This document shows positions 1 to 7,813 of a stretch of DNA of 64,000 nt, in pieces (position 1 is the stretch's first letter; each line of letters opens with the position of its first letter). The notes beneath the pieces are model-generated. The model was not told the DNA's origin. It saw only the letters and a list, made by a program, of their open reading frames with translations, and did not search any database. The stretch is from Pseudoalteromonas ruthenica (GTDB lineage: Bacteria; Pseudomonadota; Gammaproteobacteria; Enterobacterales; Alteromonadaceae): assembly GCF_008808095.1 (NCBI RefSeq), contig NZ_CP023396.1, positions 1,612,001 to 1,676,000 of the forward strand, written 5' to 3'. A program made the translations under genes and the position numbers.

Positions 1-973
1 ACAAAGGTGGCACCGCTAATTCAATGACATTGAGACGATAATATAAGTCTTCGCGAAAACGCCCTTGTTGAATATCACTGCGCAGGTCTGCATTGGTCGC
101 GGAGATCACCCGCACCGAGACCTTACGGGTTTGCGTGGAGCCCACGCGTTCAAATTCGCCACTTTGCAGCACACGCAACAATTTCATTTGCCCATCGAGT
201 GATAGGTTACCTATTTCATCAAGGAACAAGGTGCCCCCATCAGCGGCTTCAAAGCGTCCTATGCGTGTGGTTTTGGCTCCGGTAAATGCGCCGGCTTCAG
301 CGCCAAATAATTCCGCTTCAATTAAGTCGCTAGGCAGTGCCCCGGCATTCACTTTAATAAAGGGCTGTGCTTTGAGTACAGAGTTACGGTGCACAATCTC
401 AGCAATGCCTTCTTTACCACTGCCATTCGCTCCCGTGATAAGCACAGGCACATCAGCATGGGCCACCTGCAACGCCATATCCACAACCCGCTGCATTGCA
501 GCACTGGCAAATACCAACCCGGCTAAATCAGCGCCAGCATGAGCTTGGCTGCGCTCTTGGGCTTGGCGTTTAAAGGTTGCATTCTCACTGGCGGCTTCGC
601 CCAGCGCGACAAGGTTTTCGATGGTCGTTAACAGCTTTTGGTCATCCCAAGGCTTACCAATGTAGTCGGCTGCGCCGGCTTTGACTAATTCCACTGCGGT
701 ACTGAGCTCGGTCCAAGCGGTGATCAAGACCACCGGAAGGTGTGGGTTGATTTCTCGTAACTGATAAAACAGCGCTCTGCCCTCCTCACCTGAGGTGGTG
801 TCGGCACTGAAGTTCATATCCTGTAAAACTAAAGCAATGCGTTGATAGCGAACGATATGCAGCGCCTCGGTGGGCGTTTCACAGACCACGGGATGATAAC
901 CATGAATCTCCAGTAGTAGCGACAATGCTTCCAACACTGCGGTGTTATCGTCAACGATGAGTATCTTTTTCAT
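1..973 (-). CDS. Sigma-54-dependent response regulator (NtrC family), 3' end outside window
   Basis: Enhancer-binding activator that would drive RNA polymerase-sigma54. I translated it by hand from the minus strand because no stop codon lies in the window. An N-terminal receiver domain has a DD acidic pair near residues 8-9, phosphoacceptor Asp about 52 in LVLQDMNF, and Lys in GKPW. The AAA+ domain follows, with Walker A GANGSGKE (about 181-188; the usual form is GESGTGKE), the sigma54-contact loop GAFTGA (about 228-233) and Walker B GGTLFLDE (about 247-254). The C-terminal HTH is off the window. The start at 973 gives MKKILIVDD; an in-frame ATG at 982 is possible. It is the last visible gene of the export operon at 1023-5683, so it probably controls that operon through the palindromes at 5799-5837 (inference). 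A partner kinase could lie just outside the window. Confidence 0.93.
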   Translation of the reverse strand, partial: MKKILIVDDNTAVLEALSLLLEIHGYHPVVCETPTEALHIVRYQRIALVLQDMNFSADTTSGEEGRALFYQLREINPHLPVVLITAWTELSTAVELVKAGAADYIGKPWDDQKLLTTIENLVALGEAASENATFKRQAQERSQAHAGADLAGLVFASAAMQRVVDMALQVAHADVPVLITGANGSGKEGIAEIVHRNSVLKAQPFIKVNAGALPSDLIEAELFGAEAGAFTGAKTTRIGRFEAADGGTLFLDEIGNLSLDGQMKLLRVLQSGEFERVGSTQTRKVSVRVISATNADLRSDIQQGRFREDLYYRLNVIELAVPPL

Positions 974-1022
974 ATTATCCATAATGTGGCGGCGCACCTA
1001 TCGGCGCCGCTTGTTATTGTAA

Positions 1023-2228
1023 TTATATAGACCGCGTAGCGATGCTGGGTTCGATATTGGCGGCCCGCTGAGCCGGCGCCCAGGCGGCAATCAAACTCAT
1101 TATGAGCATAAAAGTGGCACTCGCCAAGACAAAAGTCCACGATAGACTGGGCAAAGAAAAGACCGTCATAAGCTGCTGCCCTAATAACATGGCCAGACCC
1201 GCTCCAAGAACAATACCGACACTGGCAACCAATGCATTCTCGACCAAGAAGTAACGAACAATGGCCGAGCGTCTTGCACCTAAGGCGCGACGCGTACCGA
1301 TTTGTTTAGTGCGTTTGGAGATATTAAACAGCGTCAAGCCAAAAATACCTAGCGCAGTAACCAGTACTAAGACCACAATTAACACGATCAGCATACGCAT
1401 GACCAGCCTATCACGCGCCATATAAGCGGCTTTGCTTTCATCTAATCCCTCAATACGATAGATCACGCGCTGAGATTCGTTGTTAAGTAACAGCTCTTCG
1501 ATTTGTGCCATTACCTGTGCTCGTTTATGGGCCTCGGTGCGAACAATGAACTCGGCTCGCGAGTCGGCATAATTAAACGGAAAGAAGATCACATTGGCCG
1601 GGCGACTATCATCAAGCCACGGGCCTTTAATGGTATCGATAACCCCGATTATTTTCAGTGCGCCTTGCCCTTGATAAACGGTTTTCCCAAGCGCTGACTC
1701 ATCGGGAAACATCTCCTCGGCCAAATCTTTGGTGACAATGGCTGTGGTTGGCAAATTGTCGCGATTATCACTGTGCACGACTTCATCAGCACGGAAGTTA
1801 CGCCCAGCAATTAATGTGGCACCTAGGGTATTGAGGGCGCTGTCGCTGGTAAGCTGATACGCTGCACGCACACCACGGCCCATCTCTGGCGGTGGCGAAG
1901 TGTGCATACTGCTCGAGTCACCACTGCCGGACAGTGGCACCCAGTTAGTCATCGCCACATCAACCACACCATCGAGAGAGCGGATCGCCTGTTCATCCAA
2001 GGCGTATTGCTGAACCAGGTTGATATCAGGGTCAAAGTTATTCACTCGAAAGCTAAAAATAGCCGACTCGTCATAGCCAGTAGGTTGATTCAAATAGGCG
2101 AGACGGTCGCTTATCATAAACGCCGCGTTACTGACGATAGCCAAGGTGATGGCTACCTGTACCAGTAGTAACACAGCACCAATTTTTGAGCGCAGTAATG
2201 CGTTTATCATGGGTTTTAATTCTGACAT
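1023..2228 (-). CDS. MacB/FtsX-type ABC transporter permease
   Basis: A 401-residue inner-membrane permease. One membrane helix near residues 16-38 is followed by a large periplasmic MacB_PCD-like domain (about 40-275) and three C-terminal helices (about 278-300, 330-350 and 365-388). Between the last helices sits the FtsX-type cytoplasmic segment with RTKQIGTRRALGARR. This four-helix topology is that of MacB-family mechanotransmission exporters rather than pore-type importers. The gene starts 10 bp after the other permease stops, so the two probably form a heterodimer served by the ATPase at 3555-4289. The substrate cannot be read from the sequence. Confidence 0.88.
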   Translation of the reverse strand: MSELKPMINALLRSKIGAVLLLVQVAITLAIVSNAAFMISDRLAYLNQPTGYDESAIFSFRVNNFDPDINLVQQYALDEQAIRSLDGVVDVAMTNWVPLSGSGDSSSMHTSPPPEMGRGVRAAYQLTSDSALNTLGATLIAGRNFRADEVVHSDNRDNLPTTAIVTKDLAEEMFPDESALGKTVYQGQGALKIIGVIDTIKGPWLDDSRPANVIFFPFNYADSRAEFIVRTEAHKRAQVMAQIEELLLNNESQRVIYRIEGLDESKAAYMARDRLVMRMLIVLIVVLVLVTALGIFGLTLFNISKRTKQIGTRRALGARRSAIVRYFLVENALVASVGIVLGAGLAMLLGQQLMTVFSLPSLSWTFVLASATFMLIMSLIAAWAPAQRAANIEPSIATRSI

Positions 2229-2238
2229 GCTTTAGCTC

Positions 2239-3555
2239 CTACTGCGTTTTCAGATAATAAGCGGGGTTGGTTCGACACACCTGCCAGGCTGGTAACAAGC
2301 CAGCGACGACACACGCGATAATGGCAATGACTGGCGCACTGATAAGCATGAGCGCGTCCATGGTAGCCAAGTCACTGTAGGCGCTGTAACTTTCTCGCAC
2401 GCCCCAGAGGCTCAACTGTGCCAGAAAAATACCGAGCACACCGCCTAAGCTGCCAAGCAAGGCAACCTCGACCAAATGCTGCATAAATACTTGTGTTTTG
2501 CTCGCCCCCAAGGCTCGGCGCACACCCACTTCGGGTGCCCTACGCATAAACTTAGCGAGCAGTAGACCGAGGATATTCGCCAAGCAAACAGCCAAGAACA
2601 TAAAGCTTAATAACACTAAAATTTTATTGTCTTCGCTGACGACCTTGTTGTACGTCATCCACTGATTAACATCGCGCAAGGAAAACTTCGGATGCTCTCG
2701 CGTGAACCGCCCCAGTTGCTTTTGCTGGTCGATATAATTGCGCAAATAGTCGCTGTATTGCTGCTTTTGCTCATCATTATCTAGCTCGACCCAATATTGC
2801 AGCCAATAAATCTCCGAATTCAATTTATCTTGATAGCTTTTGATCTCTTCGCGTTTCCAACCGTTGGAGTTCCCCCATGAGGGCAATTCCAGCTCACGAA
2901 TTAAAGAGAACGGCACAAAAATGCGTTCTGGCTTGCGAAACGCGCCATTATTCAAATCGTAAAATTTGATATGACGGGTGACTGGCGCAACAACTCCCAC
3001 CACTTCAAACACATGATTGTCGAGGTATAAGGTTTTTCCCACTGGACTTTGCTGGCCGTAAAGTTCTTCGCTCAAGCTACGCTCAATGACCACCTGTTTC
3101 ATTGCGTCTTTGTCCGCCTGCTCGCGCCATGCTCCACCATGCACAAACTGGGCGTTAAACATGCTGAAAAAGTCGCGACTCGTTGCTCTTGCCCCCATCA
3201 GTTGTGGCTTGGTACGCGCATCTCCAAGATGTACGGCAAAACCTGTGCGCAACATTGGCGCTTGCGCTTTCGCTGCACGGTCTTGGTATAGATTTTCTGC
3301 ATCTGGGAAAGACAGTTGATAAGGCAAATCATCGCTGGTCCACCAGCCGTCGCCATCGTCCATAGACTGCAATTGCACGGCAAACAGTTGCTTGCTTTTT
3401 GCCGGAATAGGGTCGGCGCTCATCATGTGATACACCGATAAAGTCGTCATCGTTACACCAATGCCAATGGCGATAGCCAACACCATCAAGGTGCTCACCA
3501 TGGGGGTACGCTTGAGCGAACGCCAACTTAAATCAATATAGTGCCAAAACATCAT
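2239..3555 (-). CDS. MacB/FtsX-type ABC transporter permease
   Basis: A 438-residue permease with the same plan as its downstream neighbour: an N-terminal helix (about 20-42), a long periplasmic domain, and three C-terminal helices (about 318-340, 360-382 and 405-425). The motif RRAPEVGVRRALGASK marks the FtsX-family cytoplasmic turn. Its start codon overlaps the stop of the ATPase gene by one base, indicating translational coupling. The periplasmic domain is larger and clearly different from that of the second permease, so the pair is more likely a specialised heterodimer than a recent duplication. Confidence 0.88.
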   Translation of the reverse strand: MMFWHYIDLSWRSLKRTPMVSTLMVLAIAIGIGVTMTTLSVYHMMSADPIPAKSKQLFAVQLQSMDDGDGWWTSDDLPYQLSFPDAENLYQDRAAKAQAPMLRTGFAVHLGDARTKPQLMGARATSRDFFSMFNAQFVHGGAWREQADKDAMKQVVIERSLSEELYGQQSPVGKTLYLDNHVFEVVGVVAPVTRHIKFYDLNNGAFRKPERIFVPFSLIRELELPSWGNSNGWKREEIKSYQDKLNSEIYWLQYWVELDNDEQKQQYSDYLRNYIDQQKQLGRFTREHPKFSLRDVNQWMTYNKVVSEDNKILVLLSFMFLAVCLANILGLLLAKFMRRAPEVGVRRALGASKTQVFMQHLVEVALLGSLGGVLGIFLAQLSLWGVRESYSAYSDLATMDALMLISAPVIAIIACVVAGLLPAWQVCRTNPAYYLKTQ

Positions 3556-4289
3556 TAGCCCCCTACAGCCTGTTGAGCAATATCGCCGGCACTGCTTGCG
3601 CTACTAGGTCGGCCTTGATACAGACTAAAATCAGCAAGTTGGCCATCGACGACCTGAATATTGCGCGGCGCTCGGCGTGCCAACTCCGGATCATGAGTAA
3701 CCATGACAATGGTCGCCCCTTCACGGTTAATATCTTCAAGAATTTCCATGACCTGACGCGCCATTAAACTATCGAGGTTTCCGGTTGGTTCATCGGCAAG
3801 TAGAAAGCGCGGTTCGCCGGCCAACGCCCGAGCGATCGCGACACGCTGTTGTTGTCCCCCGGAGAGCTGTTGTGGTAGGTGTTTAGCGCGAGCACCGAGG
3901 CCTACCAGTTCAAGACACCGCTCTATGCGCTTTTTACGTTCTACGGCTTTGATACCGCGATATCGCAATGGTACTTCCACATTTTCATACAAGTTCAAAT
4001 CTGGGATAAGGTTAAATCCTTGGAAAATAAAGCCAATTTTTTGGTTTCGCAAATCAGCTCGTTGATTATCGTTCAAACCACCCACATCCACACCGTCGAG
4101 CTGATACTGACCGCTAGAGAATGGCTCTAACATCCCGGCAATGTTTAAAAACGTGGTTTTACCGCTGCCGCTCGGCCCAGTGACAGCGATAAATTCACCC
4201 TGCTCAACATTAAGATTGAAATCCCGTAGGGCGTGGGTTTGCACCATATCCGTTTGGTATATCTTGTTAATATTATTCATTTTAATCAT
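3555..4289 (-). CDS. ABC transporter ATP-binding protein (LolD/MacB class)
   Basis: A 244-residue nucleotide-binding subunit. Walker A GPSGSGKT is at about 38-45, the Q-loop Gln at 90, the signature LSGGQ at 142-146, Walker B FLLADE at 162-167 and the switch His at 199 in VTHD. Sequence type and neighbours place it with the LolD/MacB/FtsE group, which powers periplasmic conformational work rather than direct substrate threading. It sits between the adaptor gene (24 bp upstream) and the permease gene (1-bp overlap). Confidence 0.93.
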   Translation of the reverse strand: MIKMNNINKIYQTDMVQTHALRDFNLNVEQGEFIAVTGPSGSGKTTFLNIAGMLEPFSSGQYQLDGVDVGGLNDNQRADLRNQKIGFIFQGFNLIPDLNLYENVEVPLRYRGIKAVERKKRIERCLELVGLGARAKHLPQQLSGGQQQRVAIARALAGEPRFLLADEPTGNLDSLMARQVMEILEDINREGATIVMVTHDPELARRAPRNIQVVDGQLADFSLYQGRPSSASSAGDIAQQAVGG

Positions 4290-4313
4290 TTTTATATCCT
4301 TTTATAAAAGCGC

Positions 4314-5573
4314 TTAACGCAGCAATACACGTTGCGCTTGGTTAAATACATCGTAACTGGACACCACAAGTTCATCGCCTTGCTGTGCCCCTGCGGTGAG
4401 CTCGACCGCCGCCATACTGCTCGCCCCTGTTTGAATTTGAATTCGTTCAGCCACGTCGCCATTGACGCGATAGGCCACAAAGCCGCCTTGATTCATAAAT
4501 GCCCCACGGCGCACCATCAATACATCTTCACGGTTTTCTAGAAGAATGCGTGCCGAAATCCGTTGGTTTTGACGAATGCGCAAGCCCTCACGCTGGGTAA
4601 AACGCACTCGGGCGCTCACTTGGCGATCTTTCACTTCAGGAGAGATAGACACCAGCTCCCCCACCAGCTGCTCAGAGCCAATACTGAGTTCGACCTCAAG
4701 GCCTAAGCCAAGCTCATTGGCATAGCTTTCAGGTACCTGTAATTCGGCCTCAAAAGCGCTTAAATCAACCAACGTCATCAGTGCCTGGCTCGGAGCCACA
4801 GCTGCTTGCTGTTGAACAAAGTGGTTACCCACCACCCCGCTGACCGGCGCAACAATCGCTAATTCGCGCACTTTACGACTGATGTCATCAACAACAAGCT
4901 GCTGCCTGGTGACATCGCTGTGTGCTGACTTTAATTCGAATGCTAAGGTGTCTTCGCCAATTTGTACTTCTTGCTGAGCATGTTTATAGGCCAATTTGGC
5001 ACGCGCTAATTCATCTTGTGCCTGTTCCATATCAATTTGGCTGATAAGATTGTCTTTAATAGAGATAAGCGCTCGACGATGCTCACGTTTAGCCGCATCT
5101 AAAGTCACTTTGGCCATATCCAGCGTGCGCATAAGTGCGAGTTTATCGCGGCGCACCTGTAATTCTTTGCGCGAAAGCTCATCTTCTAAACGCTGAAGCT
5201 CAGACTGCTGTTGTTTTAAGTTGTTGGCCAGCTCGGGGCTTTTAACTCGCGCCACGACCTGCCCCACGGCAATGGTATCGCCGGGGTTGACCAGCAGTTC
5301 CACATAGCCCTGCGTTGGGCTATATACTTGCGGGGCATTGGCCGCGACGATAAACCCTGTGGTAGCGATATCGCGAACCAGGTTGCCCCGCTCGACGGTG
5401 GCAATTTTGACACTCTCACGGGCAATGGAGTGGCTGGTATTAGACTGGGGACTAGCAAAGGTATAGAGCGCTGCAGCGATGACTAATACGCTGATAAGAC
5501 CAATCAACAAGGGTTTGTATGAGCGCTGGCGCTCTTTCACAACAGTGTCCTGTGCTTGGGTATCGCGGATCAT
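4314..5573 (-). CDS. HlyD/MacA-like periplasmic adaptor (membrane fusion protein)
   Basis: A 419-residue adaptor linking the ABC permeases to an outer-membrane channel not encoded in this window. It has a cytoplasmic N-terminus, a single membrane anchor at about 21-41, a split lipoyl/biotinyl-like domain (YSPTQGYVELLVNPGDTI and VAPVSGVVGNHFV), and a long Glu/Lys/Gln-rich coiled-coil hairpin at about 110-210. A beta-barrel segment and a membrane-proximal domain follow. The start ATG overlaps the stop of the 37-residue ORF upstream, so the two are translationally coupled. The combination of adaptor, ATPase and two permeases resembles MacAB-type efflux, but with separate ATPase and permease chains. 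Confidence 0.92.
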   Translation of the reverse strand: MIRDTQAQDTVVKERQRSYKPLLIGLISVLVIAAALYTFASPQSNTSHSIARESVKIATVERGNLVRDIATTGFIVAANAPQVYSPTQGYVELLVNPGDTIAVGQVVARVKSPELANNLKQQQSELQRLEDELSRKELQVRRDKLALMRTLDMAKVTLDAAKREHRRALISIKDNLISQIDMEQAQDELARAKLAYKHAQQEVQIGEDTLAFELKSAHSDVTRQQLVVDDISRKVRELAIVAPVSGVVGNHFVQQQAAVAPSQALMTLVDLSAFEAELQVPESYANELGLGLEVELSIGSEQLVGELVSISPEVKDRQVSARVRFTQREGLRIRQNQRISARILLENREDVLMVRRGAFMNQGGFVAYRVNGDVAERIQIQTGASSMAAVELTAGAQQGDELVVSSYDVFNQAQRVLLR

Positions 5574-5683
5574 GACTGCGCCTCCCCGACCAACAGGCAG
5601 TTACTGTGTAACCAGGTGCTGATAAGTGCCGCCGCAAGCACCAATAATGGAGAGGTAAAAAAAACAAATAAAGTTAATAGCAT
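5570..5683 (-). CDS. Small single-span membrane peptide ORF (37 aa)
   Basis: A very short ORF read directly from the minus strand: ATG at 5683, TGA at 5570-5572. The product begins MLLTLFVFFTSPLLVLAAA and is a single hydrophobic helix of about 23 residues followed by a short polar tail. A good ribosome binding site (AAGGGAAG) lies 6-7 nt upstream. The stop codon overlaps the ATG of the adaptor gene in the TCATGA arrangement that is typical of coupled genes. It may be a real small membrane component of the exporter or a leader peptide that couples translation of the adaptor. No family is recognised. Confidence 0.55.
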   Translation of the reverse strand: MLLTLFVFFTSPLLVLAAALISTWLHSNCLLVGEAQS

Positions 5684-5716
5684 AACAACTTCCCTTAGTA
5701 CGTATGAGTACAGGGT

Positions 5717-5732
5717 TACGAAAACCATGCCA
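5717..5732 (-). promoter_or_regulatory. Candidate sigma-54 (-24/-12) promoter for the export operon
   Basis: On the minus strand the site reads TGGCATGGTTTTCGTA, against the consensus TGGCACG-N4-TTGCW. The -24 element has the invariant GG and matches except at the sixth base. The -12 element keeps the G but not the following C. Spacing is correct. Transcription would begin near 5705, just upstream of the ribosome binding site of the small ORF. Assignment rests on this partial match and on the enhancer-binding protein encoded in the operon. Confidence 0.45.
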
Positions 5733-5798
5733 ACTTAGAAAGAAAGATTAACTCATTGTTTTGTATGCACTTTTAATATAACTCTTGAGAATCTAAGG

Positions 5799-5810
5799 TG
5801 TCCGCGGACA
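5799..5810. promoter_or_regulatory. Palindromic operator 1 (TGTCCGCGGACA)
   Basis: A perfect 12-bp inverted repeat with half-site TGTCCG, lying only 2 bp from a second palindrome with the same core. The pair is about 70-120 bp upstream of the candidate -24/-12 promoter, which is the usual place for an enhancer-binding-protein site. It also lies about 85-125 bp upstream of the divergent porin promoter, so that gene could be affected too. Confidence 0.65.
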
Positions 5811-5812
5811 AT

Positions 5813-5837
5813 GAAAGTGTCCGCTGCGGACACTTTC
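5813..5837. promoter_or_regulatory. Palindromic operator 2 (12-bp arms, 1-bp centre)
   Basis: Arms GAAAGTGTCCGC and GCGGACACTTTC are perfect inverted repeats around a single T. The core GTGTCCGC/GCGGACAC repeats the half-site of operator 1, so two dimers of one regulator could bind side by side. The symmetry is far too long for chance in 25 bp. There is no adjacent U-tract, which argues against a terminator. Confidence 0.7.
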
Positions 5838-5895
5838 TTCACTTCATTAGCAATACGCTTACCTTGAACTACTGCTTAAGTATCAGTCACCTACC

Positions 5896-5923
5896 TTGTT
5901 AACTAGGTATTTTATTCTATGCT
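5896..5923 (+). promoter_or_regulatory. Candidate sigma-70 promoter for porin cassette 1
   Basis: TTGTTA and TATGCT are separated by 16 bp. Transcription would start about 30 bp before the porin ATG, whose ribosome binding site AAGGAA is well placed. Both hexamers are only moderate matches. Confidence 0.4.
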
Positions 5924-5962
5924 CAAAAGGCACCCTTAATCGGTAACAGTAAGGAAATCAAC

Positions 5963-7153
5963 ATGAAGAAAACGTTACTAGGGCTGTCTATTGCAGCCGC
6001 ACTGGTTAGCTTGCCCAGCTTTGCTGAGGTAAGAATAAATGGTTTCGCCTCTATTGTCGGTGGTCAAACTCTGGATGATGACGATACGCTCTATGGATAT
6101 GATAACGACTTTAATATGGAGCAAGAGAGCAAGTTCGCCTTGCAGGTGTCGGCCGATTTGCAAGAGCGCCTAAGCGCCACCGCACAGGTCATTGCGCGTG
6201 GAGAGAACGACTTTGATGCTGAGTTTGAATGGGCCTATCTCACCTACGAGATATCTGACAATTCACAGCTTAGCGCCGGGAAAATGCGTATTCCTTTTTA
6301 TCGCTATTCAGACTTTTTAGATGTGGGTTACGCCTATCGTTGGGTGCGCCCGCCAAAATCGGTGTATAACCTCAACTTTTCCACTTATGAAGGGTTAAGC
6401 TATTTATATAACAGCAATATTGGCGAATGGGATAGCAGCATCCAGCTGATGTATGGCTCAGTGAATGAAGATATAGCAGCAGTTACCGAGAGCGATAATG
6501 TCGAAATCAATGATGCATTTGGCTTCAATTGGACACTATCAAAAGACTGGTTTACTGCGCGAGCGGCATACATTCTCAGCGAGGTTTCTATTGATGTAAG
6601 TAATAGTGCACAGTTAAGTGCATTGTTTAGTGGCCTTTCAGGCTATGGACTCAATGAGCAACGCCAAGACTTAGCTGTTGAAGAGGATGACTCTTACTTC
6701 GCCGGCATTGGTTTTGGTATTGATTACAATAACTTTTTATTTGACGCTGAATATACCCAGTATGAAATTGAGGATAGCTTCTTAGCAAAACAGAGTCAGT
6801 ACTATGCCTCGGTGGGTTATCGTATCGATGACTGGACAGTGCATTTTACCTATGAAAACAACGACGACGAAAATGATAGTTCCGAGTTGAATACGATACC
6901 CGCACAGATCCAAACACCTAACGGCCCTATCAATGTGTCGACTAACCCGAGTGACCCAAATGCGCCGTTGCTGCGAGATGTAACTAACTTTGCCTTACTC
7001 TCTCAGCGGGCAGAATCCAATACCTACACTATAGGCGCACGCTATAATTTCCATCCATCGGCGGCATTTAAAATTGATGTGAGTCGATTCGAAGACGATA
7101 TTACCAATACCGAAGTAGATCTTGTATCTATGGGTGTAGACTTAGTGTTCTAA
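5963..7153 (+). CDS. Outer-membrane beta-barrel porin, cassette 1
   Basis: A 396-residue protein with a clear Sec signal peptide (cleavage after SFA, about residue 21). The mature chain is acidic and rich in alternating polar/aromatic strands, and ends in LVF with the C-terminal Phe typical of Gram-negative outer-membrane barrels. A 30-residue stretch near residues 70-125 (FDAEFEWAYL, then YSDFLDVGYAYRWVRPP) is strongly conserved in the paralogue at 12324-13403. Ten bases separate it from the PstS-like gene, so the two form an operon ending at the terminator at 7594. The solute is unknown. The phosphate-binding-like partner suggests an anion such as phosphate, but that is inference. Confidence 0.85.
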   Translation: MKKTLLGLSIAAALVSLPSFAEVRINGFASIVGGQTLDDDDTLYGYDNDFNMEQESKFALQVSADLQERLSATAQVIARGENDFDAEFEWAYLTYEISDNSQLSAGKMRIPFYRYSDFLDVGYAYRWVRPPKSVYNLNFSTYEGLSYLYNSNIGEWDSSIQLMYGSVNEDIAAVTESDNVEINDAFGFNWTLSKDWFTARAAYILSEVSIDVSNSAQLSALFSGLSGYGLNEQRQDLAVEEDDSYFAGIGFGIDYNNFLFDAEYTQYEIEDSFLAKQSQYYASVGYRIDDWTVHFTYENNDDENDSSELNTIPAQIQTPNGPINVSTNPSDPNAPLLRDVTNFALLSQRAESNTYTIGARYNFHPSAAFKIDVSRFEDDITNTEVDLVSMGVDLVF

Positions 7154-7163
7154 GGGGAAAAAC

Positions 7164-7571
7164 ATGTTAAAAAAAGTAGCAGCAGTTTCGCTTTTAGTAT
7201 TCGCGCAAGGGGTGTGGGCTGATATTGCCGTAGTTGTTCACCCCAGTAATGGTGCAAGTCTAGATCAAAATGCGATCAAGAAGCTTTATCTCGGTAAATC
7301 TAAGTCTTTCCCTGATGGCAATAGCGCCACGGCGGTGAATCAAGATGGCACACCCGCCTTTGATGAGTTTAACGATAAGGTGGTAGGCAAATCGAGTTCA
7401 CAACTTAACGCCTACTGGTCTAAACTAGTGTTCACAGGTAAAGGAACACCACCGGACAAGTTAGCGAACGATCAAGCGGTGATTGACTTTGTGGCAGCCA
7501 ACCCTGGGGCAATAGGGTACGTTAGTGCCGCAAGTGCCAGTGACAAGGTGAAGGTGGTCGCCACCTTCTAA
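7164..7571 (+). CDS. Small PstS-like periplasmic binding protein, cassette 1
   Basis: A 135-residue protein with a signal peptide (cleavage after VWA, about residue 19). The mature part starts DIAVVVHPSNG and contains the PBP-like blocks KLYLGKSKSFPDG, YWSKLVFTGKGTPP and GAIGYVSA found in short phosphate-ABC-type binding proteins. It is less than half the length of PstS, so it covers only one lobe-like domain, and no ABC permease is nearby. It may act as an accessory or sensory solute-binding protein together with the porin encoded upstream. The ribosome binding site is AAGGGG. Its paralogue at 13419-13823 is very similar. Confidence 0.8.
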   Translation: MLKKVAAVSLLVFAQGVWADIAVVVHPSNGASLDQNAIKKLYLGKSKSFPDGNSATAVNQDGTPAFDEFNDKVVGKSSSQLNAYWSKLVFTGKGTPPDKLANDQAVIDFVAANPGAIGYVSAASASDKVKVVATF

Positions 7572-7593
7572 ATTAAATAAACCTAAACCGAGC

Positions 7594-7639
7594 CTGCCAG
7601 ATTGGATAAGTGGAACCTAGTCCAATCTGGCAGTTTTTT
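7594..7639 (+). terminator. Rho-independent terminator after porin cassette 1
   Basis: A 13-bp perfect stem (CTGCCAGATTGGA pairing with TCCAATCTGGCAG) with a 14-nt loop, followed by TTTTTT, 22 bp after the stop of the PstS-like gene. Confidence 0.93.
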
Positions 7640-7813
7640 AAGCGCCTTTTATAGTTGGTGGTAATGTTTTGTTAAGTGACAATAAACTTTGATTACACTC
7701 ACGCGAAACGCCAAGCCAACTGCTAATAACTAGCCTAAGCTAGGCTGATTTACGAAAGTGCTAAGTTATATCAATTGCCCTCATTCCATCGAGATGCAAA
7801 TTAGTCACACAGT

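Noticed and set aside
93..542. Long plus-strand ORF of 149 codons
   Set aside because: It lies wholly antisense to the sigma-54 activator, whose motifs are unambiguous, and its product is a low-complexity Ser/Ala/Pro sequence.
7730..7745. AGCCTA/TAGGCT hairpin after the propeller gene
   Set aside because: The stem is only 6 bp with no clear U-tract; too weak to call a terminator.
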